From a virus, in the IMG/VR virus record IMGVR_UViG_3300026484_000157, positions 62,001 to 126,000 of that record: a stretch of 64,000 nucleotides of DNA, one strand, 5' to 3'. Below, in pieces: positions 25,540-32,814 of this stretch. The translations under genes and the position numbers were made by a program. Under the pieces are notes generated by a model, which saw only the letters and a program-made list of their open reading frames with translations, had not been told where the DNA came from and made no database searches. Each line of letters begins with the position of its first letter. Positions within the stretch are counted from its first letter, which is position 1.

Positions 25540-26523
25540 ATGACAAATACACTACATGACCCAAGATTAACCGATGAACAGAAAAAATTATACGATGAAT
25601 TTTCTGTTAATGAAATGTTACCAGTAGAAGAACATGAAACTCCAATTGGTAACATACTGTTCAAAAGAATAGATAAATATAAACCAGTTGATAACATCCA
25701 TGTTGGTGGTGGAAAAACTTTACAGTCTGTAACATTGATGATAAATAACATCAATCAAATCAGAGACCATTTTGATTCAAATGTTTCAACAGCAGCAGCA
25801 CTGACATCACCTCAACATCATTTGGTATCTGGTGTTGCCAAGAAACTAGGATTGAATTCATTTGTGGGTATACAAGGGACTCCTGAGAGACTACCAATCA
25901 TTTTAGAAAAATACTCAATGATAAAAGCAGCACAATATTATGATGCGACGATATTACCAGTTACTAAAGCAGCATACCAAGTTGTAATAGAATCTAGAAT
26001 GAATAAACAATTAGCAAAAGATGGTATAAAGCATTTCTTTATCAAATTCGGTATTAACATTGATAAAGACAGGGATGCAATTCTAGGATCAATAGCTAAC
26101 CAAGTTGAAAACATTCCTGATGAATTAGATCACCTAATCATCCCAAGTGGATCATGTCTATCTGCAGCAGCAATTATTAATGGCATTCATAAATTTAAAA
26201 AGAAAATCAAAAATATTCATGTAATTCAAATAGCAGGTGGCTCTCATGCCAAAAATATAGATGTAAATATGCCAGTATTGGCTCACTATAAATATCAATT
26301 CCACTTAATAACTGATATCCCATATAAAGAACATAGATATTATACTATTGGTAAAGATGATCAAGAATTTCAAATCGATCCAGTATATGAGGGTAAGGCT
26401 TATGAATATCTTCTGAACAATCATAAAGAGATGGGAATAAAACCAGATGACAAGACACTATTTTGGGTTGTCGGATCGACTGTATCAACTAGAAAACACT
26501 TTGGTGATTCATTAGGATACTAA
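25540..26523 (+). CDS. PLP-dependent enzyme, fold type II (ACC deaminase/D-cysteine desulfhydrase-like)
   Basis: 327 aa cytosolic enzyme, likely a lyase or deaminase on an amino acid. HVGGGKTLQSVTLMINN carries the probable Schiff-base Lys (compare GGNKxRK of ACC deaminases); TSPQHHLVSGVAKKLG and IIPSGSCLSAAAIINGI match the substrate- and phosphate-binding loops. Good RBS (AAGGTATAAAA). Fold type II enzymes are uncommon in phages. Substrate cannot be told from sequence; amino-acid catabolism during infection or making a DNA-modifying group are both possible. Confidence 0.65.
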   Translation: MTNTLHDPRLTDEQKKLYDEFSVNEMLPVEEHETPIGNILFKRIDKYKPVDNIHVGGGKTLQSVTLMINNINQIRDHFDSNVSTAAALTSPQHHLVSGVAKKLGLNSFVGIQGTPERLPIILEKYSMIKAAQYYDATILPVTKAAYQVVIESRMNKQLAKDGIKHFFIKFGINIDKDRDAILGSIANQVENIPDELDHLIIPSGSCLSAAAIINGIHKFKKKIKNIHVIQIAGGSHAKNIDVNMPVLAHYKYQFHLITDIPYKEHRYYTIGKDDQEFQIDPVYEGKAYEYLLNNHKEMGIKPDDKTLFWVVGSTVSTRKHFGDSLGY

Positions 26524-26546
26524 ATATAAATTGAGAAGAGGGAAAG

Positions 26547-26654
26547 ATGCCAAAACAAAACATAAAACTAAGAGATAAATTATTGTTAATAATAGCTCTA
26601 GTCGGTGGAATTACTGATTTAATTTTGATAGTTAATGTTTGTCATCATTGGTAA
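26547..26654 (+). CDS. Tiny membrane protein (35 aa)
   Basis: RBS AGAGGGAAAG before ATG 26547. Basic N-terminus (MPKQNIKLRDK), then one TM helix (LLLIIALVGGITDLILIV) and VCHHW. It fits between neighbours without overlap. Unknown role. Confidence 0.5.
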   Translation: MPKQNIKLRDKLLLIIALVGGITDLILIVNVCHHW

Positions 26655-26659
26655 TTAGT

Positions 26660-27031
26660 ATGAAATTAGGAATCATTGGTAGTAGGAATATTACCAATTT
26701 CAAAACTTTTGAGCCATACATCACCAAAATTGTACAAGATGAGAACATAACAACTTTGGTATCTGGTGGTGCAACAGGTGTTGACAGTTTTGCTGAAAAA
26801 TATTCAGTTAAACATCAACTCAAATTAATTCTATATAAACCAAACTGGCAAAAACATGGAATGAATGCAGGATTTATAAGAAACCATGACATAATTAAAT
26901 CTTCTGATATTATATTGGCAATTTGGGATGGATCTTCAAAAGGCACAAAACACTCGATTAATTTAGCAAACAACTATGGGAAGCCTATAAAGATTATAAC
27001 AGTAAGGAGAAAAAATGGCAACAAAACATGA
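26660..27031 (+). CDS. SLOG/DUF2493-family nucleotide-binding protein
   Basis: 123 aa. Rossmann-like start MKLGIIGSRN, then LVSGGATGVDSFAEKY, the hallmark of the DUF2493/YspA branch of the SLOG superfamily, which binds nucleotide derivatives. Start at 26660 begins the domain; a longer frame from 26639 would overlap the upstream gene. Its ligand is unknown. In bacteria SLOG proteins are linked to nucleotide signalling and anti-phage systems, so this may be a ligand sponge or sensor. Confidence 0.75.
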   Translation: MKLGIIGSRNITNFKTFEPYITKIVQDENITTLVSGGATGVDSFAEKYSVKHQLKLILYKPNWQKHGMNAGFIRNHDIIKSSDIILAIWDGSSKGTKHSINLANNYGKPIKIITVRRKNGNKT

Positions 27032-27092
27032 ATTCTGTGAGTTGGCAACATTCGAACAACTATTAACTACAAAAGATATGAAAAGGATATAA
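27015..27092 (+). CDS. Tiny ORF (25 aa)
   Basis: ATG 27015 with a perfect AAGGAG RBS; MATKHEFCELATFEQL. Overlaps the SLOG gene end and stops two bases before the dUTPase fusion start, so it may act as a coupling peptide. Confidence 0.4.
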   Translation: MATKHEFCELATFEQLLTTKDMKRI

Positions 27093-27094
27093 AA

Positions 27095-27934
27095 ATGACG
27101 ATCGAAGAGACTATGGCTATCATAGATGCTAATGGCATTTGTTATGATACAATAAATAGGAACCATTTAAAAATTGATACTGCCAATGGCACCATAAATT
27201 TCTACCCATCTTCAGGGACATTCCATTATAACAATGAAAAATCAATAGGTAAATCTGTTTACCAACTGATGGAACATTTAGGAATAAACGAGCCTAGATC
27301 ATTTGTTGCTTCATCTGATGAAGAGGAAGATGACACATTCGATTGGCTAGATGAAAATGTTCCATCTATTGAGAAATCACCGATTGAAAATAAAACTATT
27401 AAGCCACCACCTCCACAGAAATCAAATAATAACATTCTGCGAAATATCTCAATGGCTGATAGTAGAAATATTATGAAGCTTAAATATAAGCGACTGGATA
27501 AAGATGCATTTCCACCAAGAAAAACCAGACTAACTGATGCAGGTGTAGATTTATATGCAGTAAAAGATGCAGTATGGCAACAACATGGATCTCAATGGTT
27601 CTGCATTGTTGAAACAGGAATTGCTCTTGAAATTCCCCCATATCATTATCTAGCAACTGCACCTAGATCATCTGCATTATTTGGTGATGATCATGTGTCA
27701 ACATTCCATTCTGTATTAGATACTGGATATAAGGGAGAGATCACATTTTTGTGTAATTCATTTAGTGAAGAAATGCCACAGATTATAAAAAGAGGTGATA
27801 GAATGTCGCAGGTGGTTTTAGTTCCTATCCCAATGATAGATACTTCTTTTGAAGAGGTTGAAGAATTACCAAGCCATTCAGATCGTGATAAATTAGGATT
27901 CGGAAGTTCAGGAGACACACCATGGGAAAAATAA
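27095..27934 (+). CDS. dut: Trimeric dUTPase with extra N-terminal domain
   Basis: 279 aa. Residues about 130-279 hold all five motifs of trimeric dUTPases: I DAGVDLYA, II APRSSAL, III VLDTGYKGEI, IV GDRMSQVVL, V DKLGFGSSG. Residues 1-60 form a small alpha/beta unit (NGTINFYPSSGTFHYN) seen in other phage proteins; 61-125 is a linker rich in Asp, Glu and Pro. Hydrolyses dUTP to dUMP. With the dimeric enzyme at 8223 the phage has two non-homologous dUTPases. Overlaps the dNMP kinase gene by 13 bp. Confidence 0.9.
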   Translation: MTIEETMAIIDANGICYDTINRNHLKIDTANGTINFYPSSGTFHYNNEKSIGKSVYQLMEHLGINEPRSFVASSDEEEDDTFDWLDENVPSIEKSPIENKTIKPPPPQKSNNNILRNISMADSRNIMKLKYKRLDKDAFPPRKTRLTDAGVDLYAVKDAVWQQHGSQWFCIVETGIALEIPPYHYLATAPRSSALFGDDHVSTFHSVLDTGYKGEITFLCNSFSEEMPQIIKRGDRMSQVVLVPIPMIDTSFEEVEELPSHSDRDKLGFGSSGDTPWEK

Positions 27935-28665
27935 AAACAATATATCTAGTAACTGGCAAAAAGAGATCAGGTAAAGATTACTTATCGGATTTAATGCTAG
28001 ATGAACTGAATAACTCTGTAACTGCAAAGTTTTCAGGACTGATGAAGTCAATTACTCAATCATTATTTTCTATTGATTCTGATCAACTAGAAGAATATAA
28101 AAATGATGAAACAATACTTATTGGTGATGTGACTAAAGTTAGAATGGACTCTCAAAGTTTGGCAACTCATTTAGTTGAGTTATATGACATTTTCAATAAT
28201 TCATTCATATTTGGAGAACATGACAAGATAAACATTAATTATGATATTGTCTATCAAGTAGTGAAAAAAGTGATGAAAGATACGAAAGTTGAAGATATTA
28301 CTTTCAGAAAATGGCTTCAAATATTTGGGACAGATATTACATATCCATTATTTGGTGATGATATCTGGGCTAGATACACATCTTATGAAATCAACCAGCT
28401 ACTTAAAAAACATGACTCTGTTATAGTTTCTGATTTCAGATTTCCTCATGAATATGAAGTAGTTAATTCAATGGCGAATAATCTCTATAAACTAGTAACC
28501 ATTAAGGTAATAGATCACAATCTTGAAGATTCATCTGATTCTCATATTAGTGAGAATGCCTTGAGTGGGTTTCACTTCGATAAACTGTTAGATAATTCAG
28601 TAAAAAACGGAGAAGAACCTATAAGAAAGTGGATAAATGAAATCATAATAAAAGGAGTCGATTAA
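27922..28665 (+). CDS. Deoxynucleoside monophosphate kinase (T4 gp1-like)
   Basis: 247 aa; phosphorylates dNMPs to dNDPs for phage DNA synthesis. P-loop GKKRSGKDYLS at the start, then FRKWLQIFGTDI and VSDFRFPHEYEV, wording typical of T4 gene 1-type kinases. Gene 1 enzymes accept modified dNMPs as well, so this one could serve an unusual base. Coupled to the dUTPase. Confidence 0.8.
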   Translation: MGKIKTIYLVTGKKRSGKDYLSDLMLDELNNSVTAKFSGLMKSITQSLFSIDSDQLEEYKNDETILIGDVTKVRMDSQSLATHLVELYDIFNNSFIFGEHDKININYDIVYQVVKKVMKDTKVEDITFRKWLQIFGTDITYPLFGDDIWARYTSYEINQLLKKHDSVIVSDFRFPHEYEVVNSMANNLYKLVTIKVIDHNLEDSSDSHISENALSGFHFDKLLDNSVKNGEEPIRKWINEIIIKGVD

Positions 28666-28725
28666 TGAAAATATCAGCTTAAACAGGCATCACAATCAAA
28701 GAAACAAGCAAGCATTAAGTTGGAT

Positions 28726-28741
28726 TTGCGATATATCGCAA
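28726..28741 (+). repeat. 16-bp perfect palindrome
   Basis: TTGCGATATATCGCAA in the 109-base gap before the SSB-like gene. A dimeric operator site is the simple reading. The rest of the gap shows no gene; the SSB leader is ACAAGGAAAATAAA. Confidence 0.7.
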
Positions 28742-28774
28742 CCGTAAAAGCAAATAAAAAACAAGGAAAATAAA

Positions 28775-29485
28775 ATGGCATATCAAGCTGAAGAACTAGA
28801 ATTAGACGACATCGAGATCAAAGAAGAGGATCTTTCAAAACTAAAGTTAAAATTTGATCAAGACAAACAAAAAGTTAGAATTGGTTTCCCACTATTAGGA
28901 AAAACAGGTAAAGTAGCAATTAAGAGAATCAGATATTTTCCATTCTCTGAAAAATACAGAAAGCAATTTCTTGTAACAGGTGATGAGGAATTTGATAAAG
29001 AAATTGAAAAGTATATGGGTGCACCAAAAGACAAATATGTTACTGCAGTGGTACATTACCAAACTGACATGAATGGAAAACTTATTAAGAATGGTGGTCT
29101 TAGTTACATAATCAGACCTTTTGTAATTCCACAAAATAAACTGCCAGTTTTACAAGCAAGTTCAGCTGAGTTTCCATTGAATGAGCATGATTACATTCTT
29201 ACTTGTACAAATAAACAGTTCCAAAATTTTGATCTTAGCCCAACTAAAGATGCAATTTGGTTAAAAAATGACAAGATTAAATCTCAAATCATGTCAGAAA
29301 TTCAAGAAATGAATGAGGCAGGTCTTCATCAAGCAGTTGCGATCGAAGCATCTAAAGAGAAGATCAAAGAGTGGTTAGAAATTGGCAAAGAACCAGATCC
29401 TGAGCCAGAAGATGTTCCAGAACCATCAGGTGGATCAATCGATCTAGATGATGACGATGATATATCGGATCTTCTAGAAGATTAA
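28775..29485 (+). CDS. ssb: Single-stranded DNA-binding protein (putative)
   Basis: 236 aa. A beta-rich core (residues 20-150) with many aromatic and basic residues is followed by helices and a Pro-rich linker, ending in a very acidic tail DLDDDDDISDLLED, as in SSB, T7 gp2.5 and T4 gp32. It sits in the replication block and has an isolated transcription unit closed by a strong terminator. It is not close to a named SSB family, so the call rests on architecture and context. Confidence 0.55.
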   Translation: MAYQAEELELDDIEIKEEDLSKLKLKFDQDKQKVRIGFPLLGKTGKVAIKRIRYFPFSEKYRKQFLVTGDEEFDKEIEKYMGAPKDKYVTAVVHYQTDMNGKLIKNGGLSYIIRPFVIPQNKLPVLQASSAEFPLNEHDYILTCTNKQFQNFDLSPTKDAIWLKNDKIKSQIMSEIQEMNEAGLHQAVAIEASKEKIKEWLEIGKEPDPEPEDVPEPSGGSIDLDDDDDISDLLED

Positions 29486-29493
29486 CTCCAAAC

Positions 29494-29522
29494 AAGTCGG
29501 CATTTGCCGACTTAGTTTTATT
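29494..29522 (+). terminator. Intrinsic terminator after SSB gene
   Basis: AAGTCGGCA and TGCCGACTT (9 bp, very short loop, functionally 8 bp with ATTT loop) followed by AGTTTTATT. One of the best GC-rich terminators in the window. Confidence 0.8.
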
Positions 29523-29649
29523 AGAGTTGGACATCGGATAGAGCAAAACAATCTACAATAGTGAAGTTGTTATCCTTAGTAGAACTTGCAAAAATCGTAT
29601 AAGACATAAAATCCTATGACTCTATCAGGTGTTCAACTCTAATAAAACT
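29514..29649 (+). ncRNA. Structured RNA with anti-leader segment
   Basis: The ends form a 20-bp stem: AGTTTTATTAGAGTTGGACA (29514-29533) with the complementary 29630-29649, one G-U pair. A three-by-three internal loop and a second 7-bp stem GATAGAG (29537-29543) / CTCTATC (29620-29626) follow. The enclosed 76 bases contain GTTGTTATCCTT (29566-29577), the exact complement of the class I leader AAGGATAACAAC used by at least a dozen genes here. Could be a trans-acting RNA, the 5' UTR of the methyltransferase gene, or both. No clear promoter is seen right before it. Confidence 0.6.
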
Positions 29650-29676
29650 CAAATTTCAACAAAGGATTCGGAAACC

Positions 29677-31089
29677 ATGGCAAAGAAAAATAAAGAAAAA
29701 CCATTTGATTATGAAACATACAGGGATCTACTTACTAGAGTTCCAACTCATGAAGAAGCTAAAGCAATTCATAAAACATTAGCACCTAAAATCAGATCAT
29801 TAGCACCAGAAGAATATTATAATATGGATTCTGAAAAATTATGGGAATATGCAGTTGCTTATTCTTGGGATGCACATATAAGCCCTTTTAATTATGGGGA
29901 TAATACTCCAAATATCAAAGATCTAAATAACCTACTTAAAGTTAATACAAGAGCAAATATCAATGCTCAACTTGAAATAGGAAGAGGTACAAATGGTCTT
30001 AAATTCCTTAATTATTATGTTAAGGAATATTTATACAACACAGAAATTGGTGGCAGAAGTAAAACTATGATTGAAGCTAAAGATGATATTTCTTTTGTTT
30101 ATAAAGTTGTAATCAAATTAATGTACCACTCTTGTACTAATATAACAAGAAACAACATATATTCATTTTTCAAAATTGCATCTATCCAAGTTCCATCAAA
30201 CTTCAAACCTGCAGTTGCTTCAGTACTATGGGATAAGCTTGGAATTCAAAAGTTAGATAAAGATGCTACCCAATTAAATATTCTATGCCCATCAGAGGGT
30301 TGGGTATCAAGATGTTTATCGTCATATAAAATTGCACATGATAATCCACATATAAAGATAAGATATCATACAATAGATCCTAATCCACAAGTAAAAGTTG
30401 CATATAATACAATGACTAAATTTCTTAAAAATTTTGGTGGTTTCAATCGAGTTAAAAATTGGGAGACTACCTACCATTTCGGTGGATCTCAAGACATAGA
30501 ATCAATCCCAACCGACTTAATAGGTAGTATGGATGTAGTTGGAACATCTCCACCTTATTTTGGAATAACTGAGTTATACGGCTTTAACATTGCATTAATA
30601 GGGGACAATGAATTTGATCCAACTAAAGGATTCCAAACTGATCATGGCAATATGATGGTTGAAGATCTACCAGAGTTCCTAGTAACAAACCCAACTGCAG
30701 ACTCGGTTACTCAATTTGATAAAGAATTTAAAATAATAAAAACTAATGATCTTGAGAAAGATTTCACATCAGCAAACCCAAATTGTGTTTATTTTTGGGA
30801 GGCATCACAAGCATCTAACATTGACTCATACACTGGTTGGCAAGAAGAATATTTAAGACCGACAATTACAAATGCACATATAGCACTTAAAGAAAATGGA
30901 TATTTATGGATAAATGTTGCAAATTCTAAGGGTATGCCTACATTTGAGGACGATGTAACCAAAATTGTTGAAGAATGTGGATTTGAACATGTCGAAACAT
31001 ATAAAATGCTAATATCAAGATCACCTGCTCTTAAAGACAAAACTAAAAATAAACCATTTGAACCAATTTTCATATTTAAGAAGAGATAA
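29677..31089 (+). CDS. SAM-dependent DNA methyltransferase (TSPPY type)
   Basis: 470 aa. Catalytic motif IV is VGTSPPYFG near residue 290; a motif I-like stretch LNILCPSEGWVSRCL lies before it, and ENGYLWINVANSKG with the final FEPIFIFKK strand matches the end of the fold. TSPPY is typical of amino-methyltransferases acting on N4-cytosine or N6-adenine. No cognate nuclease is nearby, so it likely protects phage DNA. Start 29677 chosen for leader AAAGGATTCGGAAACC (class II); a frame from 29629 lies within the structured RNA. Confidence 0.7.
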   Translation: MAKKNKEKPFDYETYRDLLTRVPTHEEAKAIHKTLAPKIRSLAPEEYYNMDSEKLWEYAVAYSWDAHISPFNYGDNTPNIKDLNNLLKVNTRANINAQLEIGRGTNGLKFLNYYVKEYLYNTEIGGRSKTMIEAKDDISFVYKVVIKLMYHSCTNITRNNIYSFFKIASIQVPSNFKPAVASVLWDKLGIQKLDKDATQLNILCPSEGWVSRCLSSYKIAHDNPHIKIRYHTIDPNPQVKVAYNTMTKFLKNFGGFNRVKNWETTYHFGGSQDIESIPTDLIGSMDVVGTSPPYFGITELYGFNIALIGDNEFDPTKGFQTDHGNMMVEDLPEFLVTNPTADSVTQFDKEFKIIKTNDLEKDFTSANPNCVYFWEASQASNIDSYTGWQEEYLRPTITNAHIALKENGYLWINVANSKGMPTFEDDVTKIVEECGFEHVETYKMLISRSPALKDKTKNKPFEPIFIFKKR

Positions 31090-31103
31090 CCTCTTCTTAT
31101 AAA
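31075..31103 (+). promoter_or_regulatory. Promoter TTTAAG-N17-TATAAA within a hairpin
   Basis: Overlaps the end of the methyltransferase. AAGAAGAG (from 31078) and CTCTTCTT form an 8-bp stem that spans the stop codon and the promoter spacer. Leader is AAAAAGGATAACAACATG. Confidence 0.5.
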
Positions 31104-31132
31104 TTCCATATAAACATAAAAAGGATAACAAC

Positions 31133-31756
31133 ATGGCAGTAGTACTTAATCAATTACTATCTTTAAGAAAAGAACTGATGGAGATAGTGGTAAAACCAGC
31201 AGAAACATTTACAACATTTGAACAAGATATTTCTGAAATATTCAAAGAAATTAAGGGATTAGTATCAGATTGGTCTAAATCAGATTACCCATCATATAAA
31301 GTTGCAAAATCGTTTCTTGAAAAAGACGAGGATGGTGGTTATACAATTTCTAAAGGAGAATCTCTTTGGGTAATACACACTGCAATTTACAACATCCAAG
31401 AGATCAACACTAAAATATCAATAGATTTATATGATAAAGCAGTGGAAATCCATTCTCTTGCAAAGTCATTACACAATTCATTAAAAGTTGAATTACAAAA
31501 CAATGAGAAATTATTAATGCTAATTTCTACAAAGACCGATCAAGCTAGAGAAGTAGACTTCATTATGAATAATACTAATCTACATTGGTCAACTATAGAC
31601 ATGAGATTCAAACAGATTAAAAACCTTGTAAATTATATGGAAGATCAAAGTAGTGCTTTAAATAGATTAGATTCTGCACTTAGATTGAAGCAATCAATTG
31701 ATTCTACGGCAGCATTTGAAGCAATATCTACGAGTAATACGATTGAAATTGAATAA
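31133..31756 (+). CDS. Hypothetical helical protein (207 aa)
   Basis: Almost all helix, with two heptad-rich stretches (about residues 85-125 and 165-190). Class I leader and its own promoter imply good expression. No family recognised; possibly a structural or scaffold-like factor. Confidence 0.6.
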   Translation: MAVVLNQLLSLRKELMEIVVKPAETFTTFEQDISEIFKEIKGLVSDWSKSDYPSYKVAKSFLEKDEDGGYTISKGESLWVIHTAIYNIQEINTKISIDLYDKAVEIHSLAKSLHNSLKVELQNNEKLLMLISTKTDQAREVDFIMNNTNLHWSTIDMRFKQIKNLVNYMEDQSSALNRLDSALRLKQSIDSTAAFEAISTSNTIEIE

Positions 31757-31768
31757 AAGGAATATATT

Positions 31769-31975
31769 ATGAATGATGACAAAATAGAACAACCAGATAC
31801 AGGATTTATTGAAGCATATGGTCAAGTTTCTATGGATGACAATACACAATACCCTAGAGGTGAGAGACCAGAATTTATTCATGTTGATGAAGTTCCAACT
31901 ACAAGAGTGAACCTTACTGAACTGACTCGAACTAAGAACTATACAGTGGAAGATGATGATGGTTACATTGACTAA
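31769..31975 (+). CDS. Small acidic hypothetical protein (68 aa)
   Basis: RBS AAAAGGAATATATT. Acidic and Thr-rich, no motif. Its end overlaps the GGDEF gene by 17 bp. Confidence 0.5.
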   Translation: MNDDKIEQPDTGFIEAYGQVSMDDNTQYPRGERPEFIHVDEVPTTRVNLTELTRTKNYTVEDDDGYID

Positions 31976-32447
31976 GAAGTCAGTACTCAGTTATGAATGT
32001 GAGATAAAAAGGTTAAATGAGTTAGTGAGAGTTTATAGATATGATTTTCTCACTAACCTTAAGATGAGGAGAGATTATTTTAATGATCTCAAAGAAAACA
32101 ATAATAAATGGTTAACTATCATTGATATTAATGATCTTCATACATTGAATCGGCATCCTGATGGTGGATATGAAGCAGGTGATCGATTAATAATCGACAC
32201 AGTAAATGCTCTGAAAGAAATATCTGAAACAGCAAATTTTAACAAAGATAATATCTACAGAATTGGTGGTGATGAATTTGCTATAATCAGTGACCACAAA
32301 ATAGAACAGTATCTAACATCAATAGATAGAATAACTTTTGCTTCTGAAAAAATAATCCATAATACAGACTACTTTAATTTAATAGATATGAAAATTAAAA
32401 CTAAAAAGCGACTCCTTTATAAAAATGCAGAGAAAAGATCAAATTAA
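31959..32447 (+). CDS. Minimal GGDEF-domain protein (diguanylate-cyclase-like)
   Basis: 162 aa, one GGDEF domain and nothing else. YDFLTNLKMRRDYF matches the DxLTxLxNRR entry, WLTIIDINDLHTLNR the metal-binding strand, GYEAGDRLI the GHxxGD helix (His replaced by Tyr) and YRIGGDEFAII the intact active loop. The C-terminus is shorter than usual. It may make c-di-GMP or a related dinucleotide, or bind GTP. A short N-terminal helix could allow dimerisation. Start 31959 is the third of three ATGs, best spaced from GGAAG. No I-site was recognised. Confidence 0.75.
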   Translation: MVTLTKKSVLSYECEIKRLNELVRVYRYDFLTNLKMRRDYFNDLKENNNKWLTIIDINDLHTLNRHPDGGYEAGDRLIIDTVNALKEISETANFNKDNIYRIGGDEFAIISDHKIEQYLTSIDRITFASEKIIHNTDYFNLIDMKIKTKKRLLYKNAEKRSN

Positions 32448-32457
32448 AGGATAACAA

Positions 32458-32814
32458 ATGGTTTCACACCTACTCTCAAATTTAGAGAATGAAGAAATAA
32501 TTGCTAGAGTTCAAAAGATAATAGATGCAATATCTTTCAAAACAATCACATCATCAATGAATGGAGTTAATCCATTAAGTGGTAGTTATGAATCTGCAAG
32601 TGCATCTGTAACTATCGATGCTGACATTTCAGATATCAATCATGACGATATAATGATTGCTAATGTCTGTCTGTCTTATTTAAACAGAAGAGCAGTTTTA
32701 TTATCGTGGTATCAAACTGGACTAATTAAGTCTACTCAATATAAGGAACAATCTACACTTATCTTGGATAGATCAACCAAATTATTAAATCAAATGGCAA
32801 AATCAAATGGTTAA
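32458..32814 (+). CDS. Hypothetical protein (118 aa)
   Basis: Leader AAAGGATAACAAATG (class I-like). Helical with one Ser-rich stretch. Overlaps the ligase start by 8 bp. Not recognised. Confidence 0.55.
   Translation: MVSHLLSNLENEEIIARVQKIIDAISFKTITSSMNGVNPLSGSYESASASVTIDADISDINHDDIMIANVCLSYLNRRAVLLSWYQTGLIKSTQYKEQSTLILDRSTKLLNQMAKSNG

Noticed and set aside
29521-29642. tRNA reading of the structured element after SSB
   Set aside because: A 7-bp acceptor-like pairing exists (TAGAGTT/AACTCTA), but it is part of a 20-bp stem, the length is about 120 and there is no T arm or CCA.
29629-29676. Earlier start of the methyltransferase at 29629
   Set aside because: It lies in the 3' strand of the structured RNA stem and has no RBS; 29677 has the class II leader.
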